A stretch of 64,000 nt of DNA from Glandiceps talaboti (Eukaryota; Hemichordata; Enteropneusta; Spengelidae), in contig NC_135558.1 of NCBI RefSeq assembly GCF_964340395.1, positions 8,722,501-8,786,500 on the forward strand. Direction: 5' to 3'. A program made the translations under genes and the position numbers. The notes under the pieces are model-generated. The model was not told where the DNA came from. It made no database searches and was given only the letters and a program-made list of their open reading frames with translations. Below, one piece after another: positions 35,930 to 47,196 of the stretch. Numbering within the stretch: position 1 is the first letter of the stretch; every line of letters starts with the position of its first letter.

Positions 35930-36964
35930 ATGACAAACAATACCTCATACGATGCCATGACCGATGATGAAGTCGATACCGGTTGGTCTTCGTTACTCAA
36001 CAAAGAGATACTAATGCGTATCTTCTATGCCTTGGTCGCCATCGTGGGTATCGTCGGCAACTTTTCGGTCGTCTACGTCTTTCTTAAGGTCCGCAAACTC
36101 CGTAATTTGACAAACTATTTGATCATCAACCTATCCTTTGCTGATTTCATCGTATGCGTATTTCTCATCCCCTACCATGTCACTCCAGCTGTTCTACCAC
36201 CGCCTGGCCTCGGTGGAGAGGTGATGTGCCGCCTGTACCTATCGAAGTTTCCGATGTGGGTTTGTGCTCAGGCATCCACTTTGACTCTAATTGCCATAAC
36301 GATTGAACGTTATATTGGTATCGTGCACCCCCTCTTGTATGAAGTTTCGTTCGACATCTCGAAAGTTATCGTCATGATCACCTCAGTGTGGGTGTTAGCT
36401 CTAACATTTAACCTCCATATGTTTTATGTGTACAGTTATCAGTATGGTTTTTGTATGCTGACTTGGCCAAGTCTAATTTTCTTTAAGATTTTCAACATAT
36501 CTATCTTTCTACTATTGTATGTTCTACCTTTAGTCATTATTGTATTTTGCTACAGGCGGATAATACTGAGTCTAAACCAGAGTGCAAACATGGTTGGCAC
36601 AGCAGGCGGCAATGTAGCTGCCAGTGCCAGCATGCTCGAAGCTCGCAAAAGGGTTGTCAGTATGCTAATGACGGTGACAGGAGCTTGTTTCGTTTGTTGG
36701 TCACCCGTGACAATCATTTGGGCTTGTTATACGTTCGACTATCCTATTGATTTTACCAGCTGGTATTACAATGTGGCCGTTTGCCTCATTTTGGGCAATT
36801 CATGTATAAACCCAGTTATATATGCCTTCAAAAATAAAAGTTTCAGGAAAGGATTTCTACTGGCGTTCAGGGGAACTTCGAATGAAATTAACTCTGAAAC
36901 GTCGACAAATGGGACGACACAATTTTCTATGAACACAATGCCTGCCCAAGACATTGGCCCTTAA
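35930..36964 (+). CDS. Class A (rhodopsin-type) G protein-coupled receptor A, probably peptide receptor
   Basis: An intact 344-residue single coding exon with seven hydrophobic segments. N-terminal sequons lie at Asn3 and Asn4. Family marks: GNFSVV with Asn44 in helix 1; NLSFAD with Asp72 in helix 2; Cys100 before helix 3; ERY (126-128) as the DRY variant; Cys175 in loop 2; CWSP (256-259) in helix 6; NPVIY (294-298) in helix 7; then the basic helix 8 '[10 protein letters not shown]'. All switch residues are present, so the receptor should be functional. The frame is open upstream to a TTG, but the first ATG (35930) has A at -3 and follows an acceptor (ttcacttacAG, exon from 35923), implying a non-coding first exon. 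131 of 200 residues (11-210) match receptor B at 44840-45847 by hand count. The ligand is not recognisable; CWSP and NSCINP favour a peptide-type receptor. Confidence 0.95.
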   Translation: MTNNTSYDAMTDDEVDTGWSSLLNKEILMRIFYALVAIVGIVGNFSVVYVFLKVRKLRNLTNYLIINLSFADFIVCVFLIPYHVTPAVLPPPGLGGEVMCRLYLSKFPMWVCAQASTLTLIAITIERYIGIVHPLLYEVSFDISKVIVMITSVWVLALTFNLHMFYVYSYQYGFCMLTWPSLIFFKIFNISIFLLLYVLPLVIIVFCYRRIILSLNQSANMVGTAGGNVAASASMLEARKRVVSMLMTVTGACFVCWSPVTIIWACYTFDYPIDFTSWYYNVAVCLILGNSCINPVIYAFKNKSFRKGFLLAFRGTSNEINSETSTNGTTQFSMNTMPAQDIGP

Positions 36965-37014
36965 AGAAACTTTGATAATCCTTGCCCACTCCATAAATCA
37001 CGTGCGTGCGTGCG

Positions 37015-37099
37015 TGCATACATACATACATACATACATACATACATACATACATACATACATACATACATACAGACATACATACATACATACATACAT

Positions 37100-37130
<31 letters not shown>

Positions 37131-37165
37131 TCCATACACGCACGCACGCACGCACGCACTTACCC
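37015..37165. repeat. (CATA)n/(CA)n/(GCAC)n microsatellite
   Basis: It begins about 50 bases beyond the receptor A stop codon and so would lie in its 3' untranslated region. Overlapping open frames are artefacts. Confidence 0.97.
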
Positions 37166-37169
37166 ACCC

Positions 37170-38420
37170 ACCCATCCACTCATCCATCAATCCATCATAA
37201 CTATGTTCTCAGAGAAAATGTTGTCTTACATACGCATATTTCCAACATTCGAAAAATGTCACCAAATTCGAAGGCGAGTGCTTAACTGTTTGTTTTATAC
37301 AATCAACACTTCTAACAATTTCATGCAATTATTATCCCGCAAACGTCAACATGTTCATTCGATTTGATTATTTGTTCAAGCTTTTTTAAGTCAAGATACA
37401 TAATGTTATTGAATGAATGAATGAATCTTTATTTCACCAAAGTTAAACAATAACGAAAGAAAGACAAAAGTGTGAATACAAAAAAAATGCTAATAAAATA
37501 TATTAACTCTGGTGGGGACCATGGAAATAGGTAAGCATACCTAGTCGTGTCCATGATCCAACCTACTACTTAAATTATAATACTTGATACGAGAAATAGT
37601 GAAATACAATGTAACTACTAAAAACTACTATTTACAAGAAATATGAAAATGAATACAAAGTGACTAGAGGGCTAATTGGAAAATGCGGATAAATCTAAGT
37701 ACAAAGGAACATTTGGCAAGTTACAAAAAAAAACATTACTCTGTGAAAAGCTGTATTTTTAGCTGTTTTTTGAATTGGTGTCTATTAGAAATAAGTTTTA
37801 TTGTTGTTAGACTCCTCGATACATGTATATTGCATCGTATAAAATGTTCTTGCTGGAAATATTGTTTCAAATGAACAAAATGAGCATGTTAAATGATTCG
37901 ACGTTAAGTGTTGTCGTTATATAGTCACACAAATCATTTACAAAGTCGCATATCCACGGTGTAATACCTTAATCATGTTTATAGAATCAACGTAAAAGAT
38001 TTGATTTCTTATTACCAGTACGCGTGAAATTTCGTTTGAATTTAAAGTTTTATCTGTGATCAACATGCTTACCCTTCTCGGTCAAATGCACTCATACCCA
38101 CTCAGTAGTCTCGACAGTAAGCCTTGAACACTTCATGAGTAAAAACGTGGCACTTTTAGTTTCGTCCATGCACAATTTCAGTTAACTTGAGTCGAGAGCT
38201 GTTTCAAAGCACGTCCGAACGACGCAGCGCCGCTTTCTACAGTATTTGGTAATGTTTTCTTGTAGTTTAATTTCTGTAACTTGTACTAGCTGCAGCTTGG
38301 AATTGTTTTCATTACACAATAAAATATATATTCACTACAACTTAGTCAAGCATTTATACAAAAAAGAAGATTAGATAAATATTATATGTAGGTGGTGTAG
38401 TAGTAAGTTTATCTTCAGCG
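37170..38420. other. Non-coding stretch downstream of receptor A
   Basis: No gene recognised. A '(TGAA)n-tctttatttcaccaaag' phrase near 37410 resembles retroelement or SINE ends. AATAAA occurs near 37492, but is distant from the receptor stop. Confidence 0.5.
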
Positions 38421-38429
38421 AAAGCTTGG

Positions 38430-38760
38430 TTTTTGAATCTATCACTATACTAAAACTGTACTGGTGTAACTTGAGTATCAATTTTCGATTAGATAACCAT
38501 AATGTAGTAACTGATTCTTTGTAATACCAATAATTAGACTGTACATGTTAACCTGATGGTTGAAATTGTCCTTAAGCAGTACAGTAAAAGGTTGAAATCG
38601 TCATTGCCGTTAAGGACGCTGATGTTTGGGTGCGGAATCAAAATAAATTTGGTTTGATCTATCGTGTATACGTACATCTACAAAAAATGCTTTCTCTACA
38701 GGTGATGCGATACACTGTTCACGGTGTACGACATTACGAGTAAGTTATTGTACCTAACAA
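38430..38760 (+). repeat. Dispersed repeat R2, copy 3
   Basis: Collinear with 56885-57290: 'gaaagcttggtttttgaatc', 'atcaattttcgat-agata', 'gtacatgttaacc', 'gccgttaaggacgct', 'gggtgcggaatca', 'cgtgtata' and 'gtgtacgacattacgagt'. No open frame. Confidence 0.65.
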
Positions 38761-38769
38761 ACTTTTTTT

Positions 38770-40430
38770 TAAACCTTTCAATTGCAGTCAGTGCAGCTTT
38801 GATAGGAGGAATGTGATGAGTCAGTCTTCTCCAATCGAATTATAATGAATTGTCAGTTGTTGACTTGTTTTAAAGTGTTTTCAGAATCGAATTCTCTAGG
38901 ATTGAATGATTGAAAGGTTTCATGTCTTGCTAACATTCAAGTCTATTCTCTAAGATGTTGTTTATCAAATTAAGTGGCATTGCTACGGGCAGAAGTGCAT
39001 TAAATTTTGTCCAATTGGCACTATACAATACTATGTTAACGTAAAGATAAGTCGCTGTCATCTATGTTAACTTTTCCTTGTATTCATTACAGTATTTCTA
39101 CTGTTAAGTACATAACATTGTAATTGCAGTTAAAAAGAAATTGACTTTTCTCAATTGAATATCATATACTACTATTGAACTAAATTAGGAGTGGGTCATT
39201 GCGTTAACTAATTGTCGAAATGTATTATAAATTGTCTGTCAGGGAATTTCATCTTTTGAATGGGTTCTACAAAAAATGTATATACATCCCGGTTTTTTAA
39301 GTTAATAAACTTCCCCTTGCTTATCAAATTTCTGTTGTTATTCTTTCCCTCGCGGCAAAATATGTAAGTAGAAAATAGAAGGAAATAGAAATATCCAATT
39401 TTATGAAATCGATCATCGTAGTTTGCAAATATAAGTTATGGAAAAGAATTATGCATACTTCGATGAGTGTTGCTGATGGCAACTGGACAGGATAGCCATA
39501 CAAAGCGACAGTAACCTTCGCCTCTCAGATATGCATATTGAAACGCTGTTGATCGGCTACTGTGCAGTTTATCGATATTTAATGTTCAAATGGGGAAGTA
39601 CTCACTCGCACTGCTGTTCCAATCGTCAGTCTGTTCCATTTAAGACTATAACGTTGAATTAGCCGACCAACTAGTTTCTTCTCAAACCATCTCTTCTACG
39701 AGGTACCGTACCGACTTGGATTGTGTTGAGTAGAACTCACAACGAAACATACGTATCTGGTTCAACGAACGCCAAGCTAACCACTTGGTTGATTTTATTA
39801 CATGACCAATCTCCGTCTCCGCCTCTTCCCGAGATGGGCTAAAAACCCAACTTAAATACATTTCAAAGTTTACACAAAATCTCTATTCTTAGAGTATGAC
39901 GTATTGTTAAGTCTTATGAAAGACATCATCTGAGATCTAATATCCAATCACCTTCCCTAGATTAGTAATACAAGTTCATATCTCAAAGACCATAAAATAG
40001 TCATGTCATAATAAAACTTGTTGACAGTTCAATCGTACCTGGTACGAAATAGCGATGTTGAGATGTCAAGGACCTATGTTGTTACGCAACGGAATGTCAC
40101 TGTATGTACAAAGTTTAAATGCTTTTTGACTTCAATATAGAGTTCATAATGAAAATTTACCAAAATGTCCTGAATGGATATATTTTAGATCTGTGACTCG
40201 TAACAATACCATGATAGGCAAGTCCATTTCGTAAGGTGTTCCATACAACGAAAACGTCATCATTATCCAATACAGTTGCCAGACAACAACCATATTTAAG
40301 GAAGAGTTTGCGTAAGAGTGCCAGCGCTGTCTAAACATTGAAACACTTGTAGAAAAAAAAACACTTACAGGTCAGAGGGCGTCGTGTACTTTTCTACTTA
40401 AGAACAGGAAAGATCAGACATCATATATTA
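38770..40430. other. Non-coding stretch, no gene recognised
   Basis: Only short open frames (up to 64 codons) with no motif. 'gtcagtgcagc' at 38787 recalls edge sequence seen by other R2 copies. Confidence 0.5.
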
Positions 40431-40434
40431 ATTG

Positions 40435-40490
40435 AAACTTCTTTACTCCACTACGTTTCGAGCCCAGGCCGGCTCTTCATCAGGTTTATA
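40435..40490 (-). ncRNA. Hammerhead-like ribozyme motif, degenerate
   Basis: On the minus strand the order is CTGATGA (40477-40483), a GAGCC...GGCTC stem, GAAAC (core GAAA at 40456-40459), a short loop and a GTA (40444-40446). This is the layout of a type I hammerhead with a very short stem III. An extra A before stem II and poor stem I pairing (AAAC against an offset GTTT) suggest a decayed copy. Such motifs are known from Penelope-like and related retroelements. Confidence 0.45.
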
Positions 40491-40863
40491 ATTATAAAAG
40501 ATACATCAAAACAAAACAACAGTAACTGTCTGGGATAAAATGCAAAACTAACACCAAGATCACAACACGGAAGTTAAAGAAAATGCATTACAACTGGTTG
40601 GTCATGCAACCAGAAAGCATTACAATATTAAGAGTACAAATTATTCAGAAAAATAAGTTACTATAAACAAGAAACCGTTCTTACTGTCAGTGCATTTGAA
40701 CCTCCTTCAATCTTTCATTTAACCCAGTCTTTGATGGTATCAAGAGTCGGCCCCGCTAGATAATACGTTTAAGGCTTCCGTGTGTATACATGCATGCATG
40801 CATGGTGTTACCACTAGCAGGAAAGGCAAGGGTGCTTGCGTATTTTGTGTGACGATACATGTA

Positions 40864-42045
40864 CATGTTATGTTATGTTATGTTATATTATGTTATGTTA
40901 TGTTACGTTTATTTATTAAAGTGTCATGTGTGGACTTACCCATAGCCACACCCAGCCCCTAGGGCTTACAAGACACTAAAGTAATACAAATCTTTAACTT
41001 ATGAATATATAAATATACATATTTAAACATTGTAAATAAATTCCTTTCTCTTATTAAAAGCATCGCTAAAATGGTATGGTTGACATTAAAAATTCTTGGT
41101 TTTCGACAACGTCTCTTGTGTCAGAGTGAGGAGATATTTCCTTAGCTTTTGAAAACAGAAACTCTCAAAATTCACGATAAAGTCCACAGTGAAAAAGGAA
41201 ATGTATCTCATCTTCAACTGCGTCTTTGCAGAAATCACAGATTCTCTCCTCCCAGTCTAAATTAGAAAATCTACCAGTTTCAATTTTTAAAGGAAGAATA
41301 CCTAGTCTGAACTGACCTAAAAGTGATCGCTTACCACGTGACAAATTATACGTTAAGTAATTTTCCAGACCATAATGTTTTTTGAAAGTAACATATGTTT
41401 TTAACTTAGGCTTTTCTTTCACATTAATTTCCCAATTATTACCATGAAAGCTTTTCAGTTTTTCTTTGACAAATGAAATATTACATGTCTCCATATTATG
41501 AAAAATTCCTTGTAAACCAATTTCTGTAAATAATTTCAGCATATCCTGGGCCAAATTTTTTAATTGAACTCATAGTCCCAAAAAAACACTTGTTTGGTTA
41601 TCCTGTTATCTGGCATAGATAATAAACGATTCCATAATCTGGCCATATTAAGCTGGTGCCTTATCAGACAACTGTCCCAGCCCATATCTCCATTAACAGC
41701 AAGTATCGGAGCGAATTTATGGACACCGAGAAAATATCTCATAGCCCGATTTTGAATGGCGTTACATTTCGACTTGGATTTAAAGCCCCAAATGCCAGAA
41801 CAATAATCCAATATTGGGGCAACACATGAATGAAAAAGAGTTGTAAAGGTATTATCCCTGAAATCTTTAAACCTATGAATTTTTGAAATTACAGAAATTA
41901 CAAGAAAGAAGTTATTGAACTTGGACTGTAGAGGCGTTGAATTATCTAATATTGTAACAGAGCAGTGAGGTTGCAATTGACCAAGTGCAAAAAAAATGGT
42001 TGGGAGGAATAATCCCAATATTTACTGTTTGACACTGACAGTTTC
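40864..42045 (-). mobile_element. 5'-truncated non-LTR retrotransposon (LINE) with pentanucleotide tail
   Basis: Read on the minus strand, a degraded reverse-transcriptase C-terminus (42018-41165) is followed by a 3' untranslated stretch and an AATAAATAAA signal. It ends in an (AACAT)n tail at 40909-40864. A tail of short tandem units right after the 3' UTR is typical of CR1, L2 and related LINEs. The 5' half, with the endonuclease and RT core, is absent. Confidence 0.8.
41165..42018 (-). pseudogene. LINE reverse transcriptase C-terminal fragment, frameshifted
   Basis: Two consecutive frames (42018-41560, then 41554-41165) belong to one former protein. The break is a one-base shift in an A-run near 41560. 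The first part has the 'FHSCVAPILDYCSGIWG' thumb-region signature, 'NAIQNRAMRYFLG' and 'RLWNRLLSMPDNRITK'. The second ends with a CDFC...HFLFHC zinc-finger-like pattern. Both are typical of the end of CR1/jockey-type LINE ORF2. The start of the first frame is not a real initiation site, because the copy is 5'-truncated. Confidence 0.85.
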
Positions 42046-42099
42046 GTGGTATATGTACTAACAATATATTGTAATTATTTCATTAGGGTGGCCCTATTT

Positions 42100-42185
42100 G
42101 TTAGCTGTTTCTCATTACCCGACCGATCCATGGATGTTCAGCTCCGACATAAAAAAAATTGAATTATTTTCGCCCGCCCTTAATA
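42100..42185 (-). repeat. Short dispersed repeat, pair with 18776-18860
   Basis: On the minus strand it reads 'aagggcgggcg', then 'atgtcggagctga', then 'tcggtcgggtaatgagaaac', the same landmarks as the plus-strand copy near 18.8 kb. Confidence 0.55.
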
Positions 42186-42189
42186 TTTA

Positions 42190-43250
42190 GCAGAACAGCT
42201 CTGGCAAGAATAAGCAAGTGTCTGGACTGTCGATGTCATCTATAGTCATGGCGAAGGCAACGACACTTGTTCACGATCAGAGCATTTCGATTCTTTCATG
42301 ACAGAACTTCTTCAAGTAGAGGGGGGCTAGAATATACCACTTGTGTCGAGAAGCTGAGAAAGAGTTTGTTATCAGGAATCAAATAAAAAAGAAGATAGAG
42401 AGGAGGAAAAGTAGAAGTTGAGAAACATGAAGAAGGTGATTTTTTTAAAAATCGAATGACCGACTCATAGTAACTGTTTCTATATACATATATTACTATA
42501 TTTGTCTAAAGTGATTTGAAATGGAAATGTATTTGAGGGATCGGGAATCTTGCTTGCGTTCCTGTAAAAGTGAATGACTCTAAGGGAGACATTACAACAC
42601 GACATATGATGCAGCTTGTTTTGAGTGATTTTTAAAGAATTGGTTGCGTGGGTTTCAAAAAATCTTACAAATTGCTATCTCTGAGTCTCTGATCATATTG
42701 ATAGCAGTAGACTGTATGTTTTAGTGCAGTTACAGAATGTATATTGTTGATAGTGAATCTCGAACAATGATTTTGGGTTTGTATTTCAAAGACATTTGCC
42801 TATGCGATCATCTATGAAATCATGACAACGGACAACATATTAAACAAAAGCAGTGAGTGAGCTCGAGAAGGAGCACCACTTTCCATTAAAATGATTATCA
42901 GAAGGAAACAGATATGAACGCATAAAGAGTATATAATACACAAAGGTACATACATGCTAAAAGTCAAGTAATCTGCCTGGTGGTTAGGGCCGAAAATAAT
43001 ATTTCTGACGTACATTTTTCAGAAAATGTGACTTTCAGAAATTGTTACAGTAATAACACACACTCCGGTAATTGCTTGTGAGCTATCTTGTATAAACAGA
43101 AAATTGTTTTGTGAAAAGGTTAAAGTCTTGCAAACAAATTATTCATAGGAAAATCTGCAGGGTATAGACTTACAAAATGAATAATATTTGATGTATTCAG
43201 TAAAACCTATAATCATGTAAAATCCAGCGAACTCAACTAATAATTACTTA
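42190..43250. other. Non-coding stretch, no gene recognised
   Basis: Short open frames only; no repeat match or motif recognised. Confidence 0.5.
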
Positions 43251-43323
43251 TGACATAGGATTAAAGTAAAGTTGTTGCTAGTTTCTTTGTATATTTCATT
43301 GTTGTTGCTAGTTTCTTTGTATA

Positions 43324-43442
<119 letters not shown>

Positions 43443-43499
43443 AACGTTTCTGTAAGTATTGAATTGAATTTTATTTTAAGATAACAATACAGAAAAAAC

Positions 43500-44075
43500 A
43501 ACACACAAACATCTACACACCATCACAGGACACCGCTGGCCAAATAGCCTAATCTCCAACAAAGCACTATTCAAGATGTGTAACACCATGACACTGTCTA
43601 AGAGAGTTGCCCAACTGAGATGGTCCATGTTTGGGCACGTACTGTGAATGCCTCAAGATACACCTGCACAGAGGGCCCTGGAATTTGCTGTCTCAGGAGG
43701 AAACAAGTACAAAGCCAGAAGAGGACGCCACTGTACTAACCTGCTCAGTGTACTGCGAACTGGCCTCAAAGATGCAGGGCTAGGAACGATGAAATCATTA
43801 TAAAGAATTAAACTCGGGGAGCTAAGGACGTTAGCCGAGGACAGGACACTGTGCATTGACTACATAGAGAAGGCCTGATTGCTGCTGTAGGATGTTTCTA
43901 CTACTACACTGGCAGAATACAGTATATCATCATCATATCCATATTCATCTCTGCCACTGTAGTACCTCAGTAATCTACAACCCACTAAGCTTGATAATGT
44001 ACTGATCACGTGATACCGTATGCAATGAGGAGACAAGTACTTCAAGGTTGAAATGACAAACAAACAAACAAACAT
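43500..44075 (+). mobile_element. LINE 3' fragment with in-frame stops
   Basis: In one plus frame from about 43512 the translation includes 'GHRWPNSLISNKALFKMC', 'QLRWSMFGHVL', 'MPQDTPAQRALEFAVSGG' and 'ARRGRHCTNLLSVL'. This is the well-known C-terminal pattern of an animal LINE ORF2 (RW-FGHV-RMP...PAQ-AL). At least two in-frame stops interrupt it. It continues into a 3' untranslated part to about 44075 with a (CAAA)n tail. The last 110 bases recur inverted at 58329-58452. Confidence 0.8.
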
Positions 44076-44139
44076 ATTTACATATACCTAAACTACCTAA
44101 AAGATGCCAAACTAGGGGAAAGCAGCAATCAATGCACAT

Positions 44140-44800
44140 TATTATTTGTTACATTACTATAACGTAACATTACTATATCTGTTACATAACTATCACATTA
44201 CTATATCTGTTATATAACTATCACATTACTATTTATATTTGCATTACTATCACATTACTATATCTGTTACATTTACTATCACATTACTATTTCTGTTACA
44301 TAACTATCACATTACTATATCTGTTACATTACTATCACATTACTATATCTGTTACATTACTATCACATTACTATATCTGTTACATTACTTTCACATTACT
44401 ATATCTGTTACTTTTACTATCACATTACTATTTCTGTTACATTACTATCACATTACTATATCTGTTACATTACTATCACATTACTATATCTGTTACATTA
44501 CTATCACATTACTATTTCTGTTACATTACTATCACATTACTATATCTGTTACATTACTATCACATGACTATTTCTGTTACATTACTATCACATAACTATT
44601 TCTGTTACATTACTTTCACATGACTATATCTGTTACATTACTATCACATGACTATTTCTGTTACATTACTTTCACATTACTATATCTGTTACTTTTACTA
44701 TCACGTTACTATATCTGTTACATTTACTATCACATTACTATTTCTGTTACATTACTATCATATTACTATATCTGTTACATTACTATCGCATTACTAGTTC
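44140..44800. repeat. 28-bp minisatellite, about 23 units
   Basis: The unit is made of two related half-units, 'tatctgttacattacta' and 'tcacattacta'. Variation is mainly TTTCTG for TATCTG and occasional single-base changes. It ends about 40 bases beyond the stop codon of receptor B, so it would form most of that gene's 3' untranslated region. Open frames such as 44239-44595 are repeat translations. Confidence 0.95.
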
Positions 44801-44839
44801 TTTACATTATTCCACCGACAACCCACATAAACTGGCTCT

Positions 44840-45847
44840 TTAAGATGAGCCATTGTGTGATTCTCTAATGGCTTTTAAATTATATGCATCAAGCCCATCA
44901 ATGGTAGTTATTTCATTTGTTTTACGACTGACAGCCAACATCAATCCTTTTCTAAATCGTTTATTTTTGAAAGCATAAATCAAAGGATTTATGCATGAGT
45001 TAAAGAGAGTTAAGAAAGCGGCAAAGTTGTAGTACCAGCTCGTGAAATTTAAATGTCCACCAAATGTATACCAGGTCCACATGATTGACACCGGAGACCA
45101 GCACACTATACACGTGGCTGCGACTATCACCAGCATGTGAATGACTTTCTTATGAGATTGGCTGGGGCCACCACTCCCATGGGCTGAGGTGGGACTGTGC
45201 TGTAGGTTACACAGTATACGCGTATAGCAAAACACGATTAAGAACCATGGTGTGACGCAAAATAGAAACAATGTAGATATGTTAAATATAAGAAAATATG
45301 TTTGGCTAGGCCATGTGAGCATACAAAACCCATTGTGATAGCTGTAAACATACAGCATATGTATATTAAATATGATTGACAGAGACCAAACAATGATTAT
45401 CATGACACGGATTTTTGAAATGCTAAAATATGCATCGTACCAAAGTGGGTAGATGATGCCAAGGTAACGCTCAATCGTTATGGCAACCAAACTTAGGATA
45501 GACGCATAAGAGGCTGCCCACATTGGAAGTTTTGAAAGGTAAAGTCGACACAAGATCTCTCCACCAGCTCCTGGATGAGGTATTACTGCCGGAGTGACAT
45601 GATAGGGAATGAGAAATATGCATACGATGAAATCAGCTATGGCTAAGTTGATGATCAGGTAGTTTGTCATGTTACGCAATTGTCTCACCCGAAGGAAGAC
45701 ATAGATGACCAAGAAGTTGCCGATTATGCCAATAATGGCGACTATTGCGTACAATGCACGCATTGTTGTTAGATTGGTAAGTAGCGAAGACCAACCAGTG
45801 TCTACACTCGGTGTTCCCGTCGTATCATTCGTTGAAGTGTTCGGCAT
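44840..45847 (-). CDS. Class A (rhodopsin-type) G protein-coupled receptor B, paralogue of A
   Basis: An intact 335-residue single coding exon, co-numbered with receptor A through residue 210 and about 65% identical there. Asn44 (helix 1), Asp72 (helix 2), Cys100, ERY (126-128), Cys175, CWSP (249-252), NPLIY (287-291) and the 'FKNKRFRKG' helix 8 are all present. N-terminal sequons lie at Asn3 and Asn7. The third cytoplasmic loop is about nine residues shorter than in A and Ser/His/Gly-rich, and the tails differ, so G-protein coupling or regulation may differ. The frame extends upstream to a TTG; the first ATG (45847) has A at -3. An acceptor (tctatttgtgcAG, exon from 45864) lies 17 bases upstream, the same arrangement as in A. 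The gene points toward A. Ligand unknown, probably a peptide or small amine-like ligand shared or partitioned with A. Confidence 0.95.
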   Translation of the reverse strand: MPNTSTNDTTGTPSVDTGWSSLLTNLTTMRALYAIVAIIGIIGNFLVIYVFLRVRQLRNMTNYLIINLAIADFIVCIFLIPYHVTPAVIPHPGAGGEILCRLYLSKLPMWAASYASILSLVAITIERYLGIIYPLWYDAYFSISKIRVMIIIVWSLSIIFNIHMLYVYSYHNGFCMLTWPSQTYFLIFNISTLFLFCVTPWFLIVFCYTRILCNLQHSPTSAHGSGGPSQSHKKVIHMLVIVAATCIVCWSPVSIMWTWYTFGGHLNFTSWYYNFAAFLTLFNSCINPLIYAFKNKRFRKGLMLAVSRKTNEITTIDGLDAYNLKAIRESHNGSS

Positions 45848-46176
45848 TTTTATTACCAATCAACCTGCACAAATAGACAGATAGTTTTATCAGAAGAAAC
45901 AAACGTTTTCCAGATAATAATGCAAGCTATGTAGCAAATAAGTAACATTACTCATTAAAACACATTGTGCTCATATAACCTTCAGTTATTGGCTTAGACA
46001 ATATCACATGGTATGGACTCTTGACCCATAGACTAGTGACCTTAATGTTCATCGTTAGAGGGGCACTAGTCGCGTTCTATTTTTTCTTGGGCAATATCTA
46101 TGTAGCATGGAAGTAATATCGTGGATTGCGTTGCCAATGGAAATAATATGTGCCTGCAAATGTAATGTGTTATAAC

Positions 46177-46322
46177 ACTTATTGCCTTGCCTAATTCGGG
46201 CACTAGTTTTAGACGTTATATCACCCCTCGTTTGTTTGCTGAAAGCCTCGGGAAATGGTTACTACATAACAGTCCTCGTCGTGATAGACGTATACTAGTG
46301 CCCGCAAAGCCAGGCAATAAGT
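46177..46322. mobile_element. Foldback MITE, family M2 copy 1
   Basis: Arms acttattgccttgcctaatt...gggcactagt and actagtgcccgc...aggcaataagt form a long imperfect inverted repeat. The 'ccctcg' and 'cctcggg' interior matches copy 2. It lies about 300 bases 5' of receptor B. Confidence 0.7.
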
Positions 46323-46532
46323 ATATTTATAATATACCTAGTGATAATGCTGTGCCATGATTCGCTAGAATCAGTCACGTGATAGGAAAATAGAATGACT
46401 ATTTCCCTAGTGGAATCGTTCCATCAACTATTACATGGTCACGTGACCACTGCGAGTTCACAGCAGGTCAAAATGGCAGCTTCTGACGATGTCGTCTGCC
46501 ACCGCGAGTTCACAGCATGAGGTATATTATAA

Positions 46533-46700
46533 AACACATATTGCCTGGCCTATATTCGGGCTATAGCACCCGTTCATTACCCCTCGTGACTGTGAGTTAC
46601 CAGAATCACACGTTATTTATAGCATGTGATTCTGGTAACTCGCAGTCCCTCGGGTGTAATAAACGGGTGCTATAGACCTCATGGCCAGGCAATATGTGTT
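46533..46700. mobile_element. Foldback MITE, family M2 copy 2
   Basis: Nearly complete self-complementarity over 168 bases. Terminal aacacatattgcctggcc pairs perfectly with ggccaggcaatatgtgtt, and internal 'gagttaccagaatcaca' pairs with 'tgtgattctggtaactcg'. The termini resemble copy 1 (attgccttgcc and attgcctggcc). The stem would be one of the most stable in the window. Confidence 0.8.
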
Positions 46701-46722
46701 CAATGTTAGTAAATATTACAGT

Positions 46723-47152
46723 GTATGTATGTATGTATGTATGTATGTATGTATGTATGTATGTATGTATGTATGTATGTACCGGTATGTATGTATGTAT
46801 GTATGTTTGTATGTATGTATGTATGTATGTATGTATGTATGTATGTATGTATGTATGTGTGTATGTGTGTGTATGTATGTATGTATGTATGTATGTATAC
46901 TATGTATGTATGTATGTATATGTGTATGTATGTATATATGTATGTATATATGGATGGATGGATGGATGGTTGGATGTATGTATGTATGTATGTATGTGTG
47001 TGTGTATGTATGTGTGTGTATGTATGTATGTATGTATGTATGTATGTATGTATGTATGTATGTATGTATGTATGTATGTATGTATGTATGCATGTGTGCA
47101 TATTATATTATATATATACATATACATACACACACATATATATATATTGATC

Positions 47153-47188
<36 letters not shown>

Positions 47189-47196
47189 ATATATAT
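46723..47196. repeat. Long (TATG)n compound microsatellite running into (TA)n
   Basis: About 375 bases of TATG with GTGT, GGAT and other variants, then TA-rich sequence with a broken (TA)n. It starts immediately after the M2 copy 2 foldback and runs up to the Penelope-like fragment. All overlapping long frames are artefacts. Confidence 0.97.

Noticed and set aside
44239-44868. 118- and 82-codon frames with His-Tyr-Ile-Thr-Ile-Ser periodicity
   Set aside because: They are translations of the 28-bp minisatellite, not membrane proteins.
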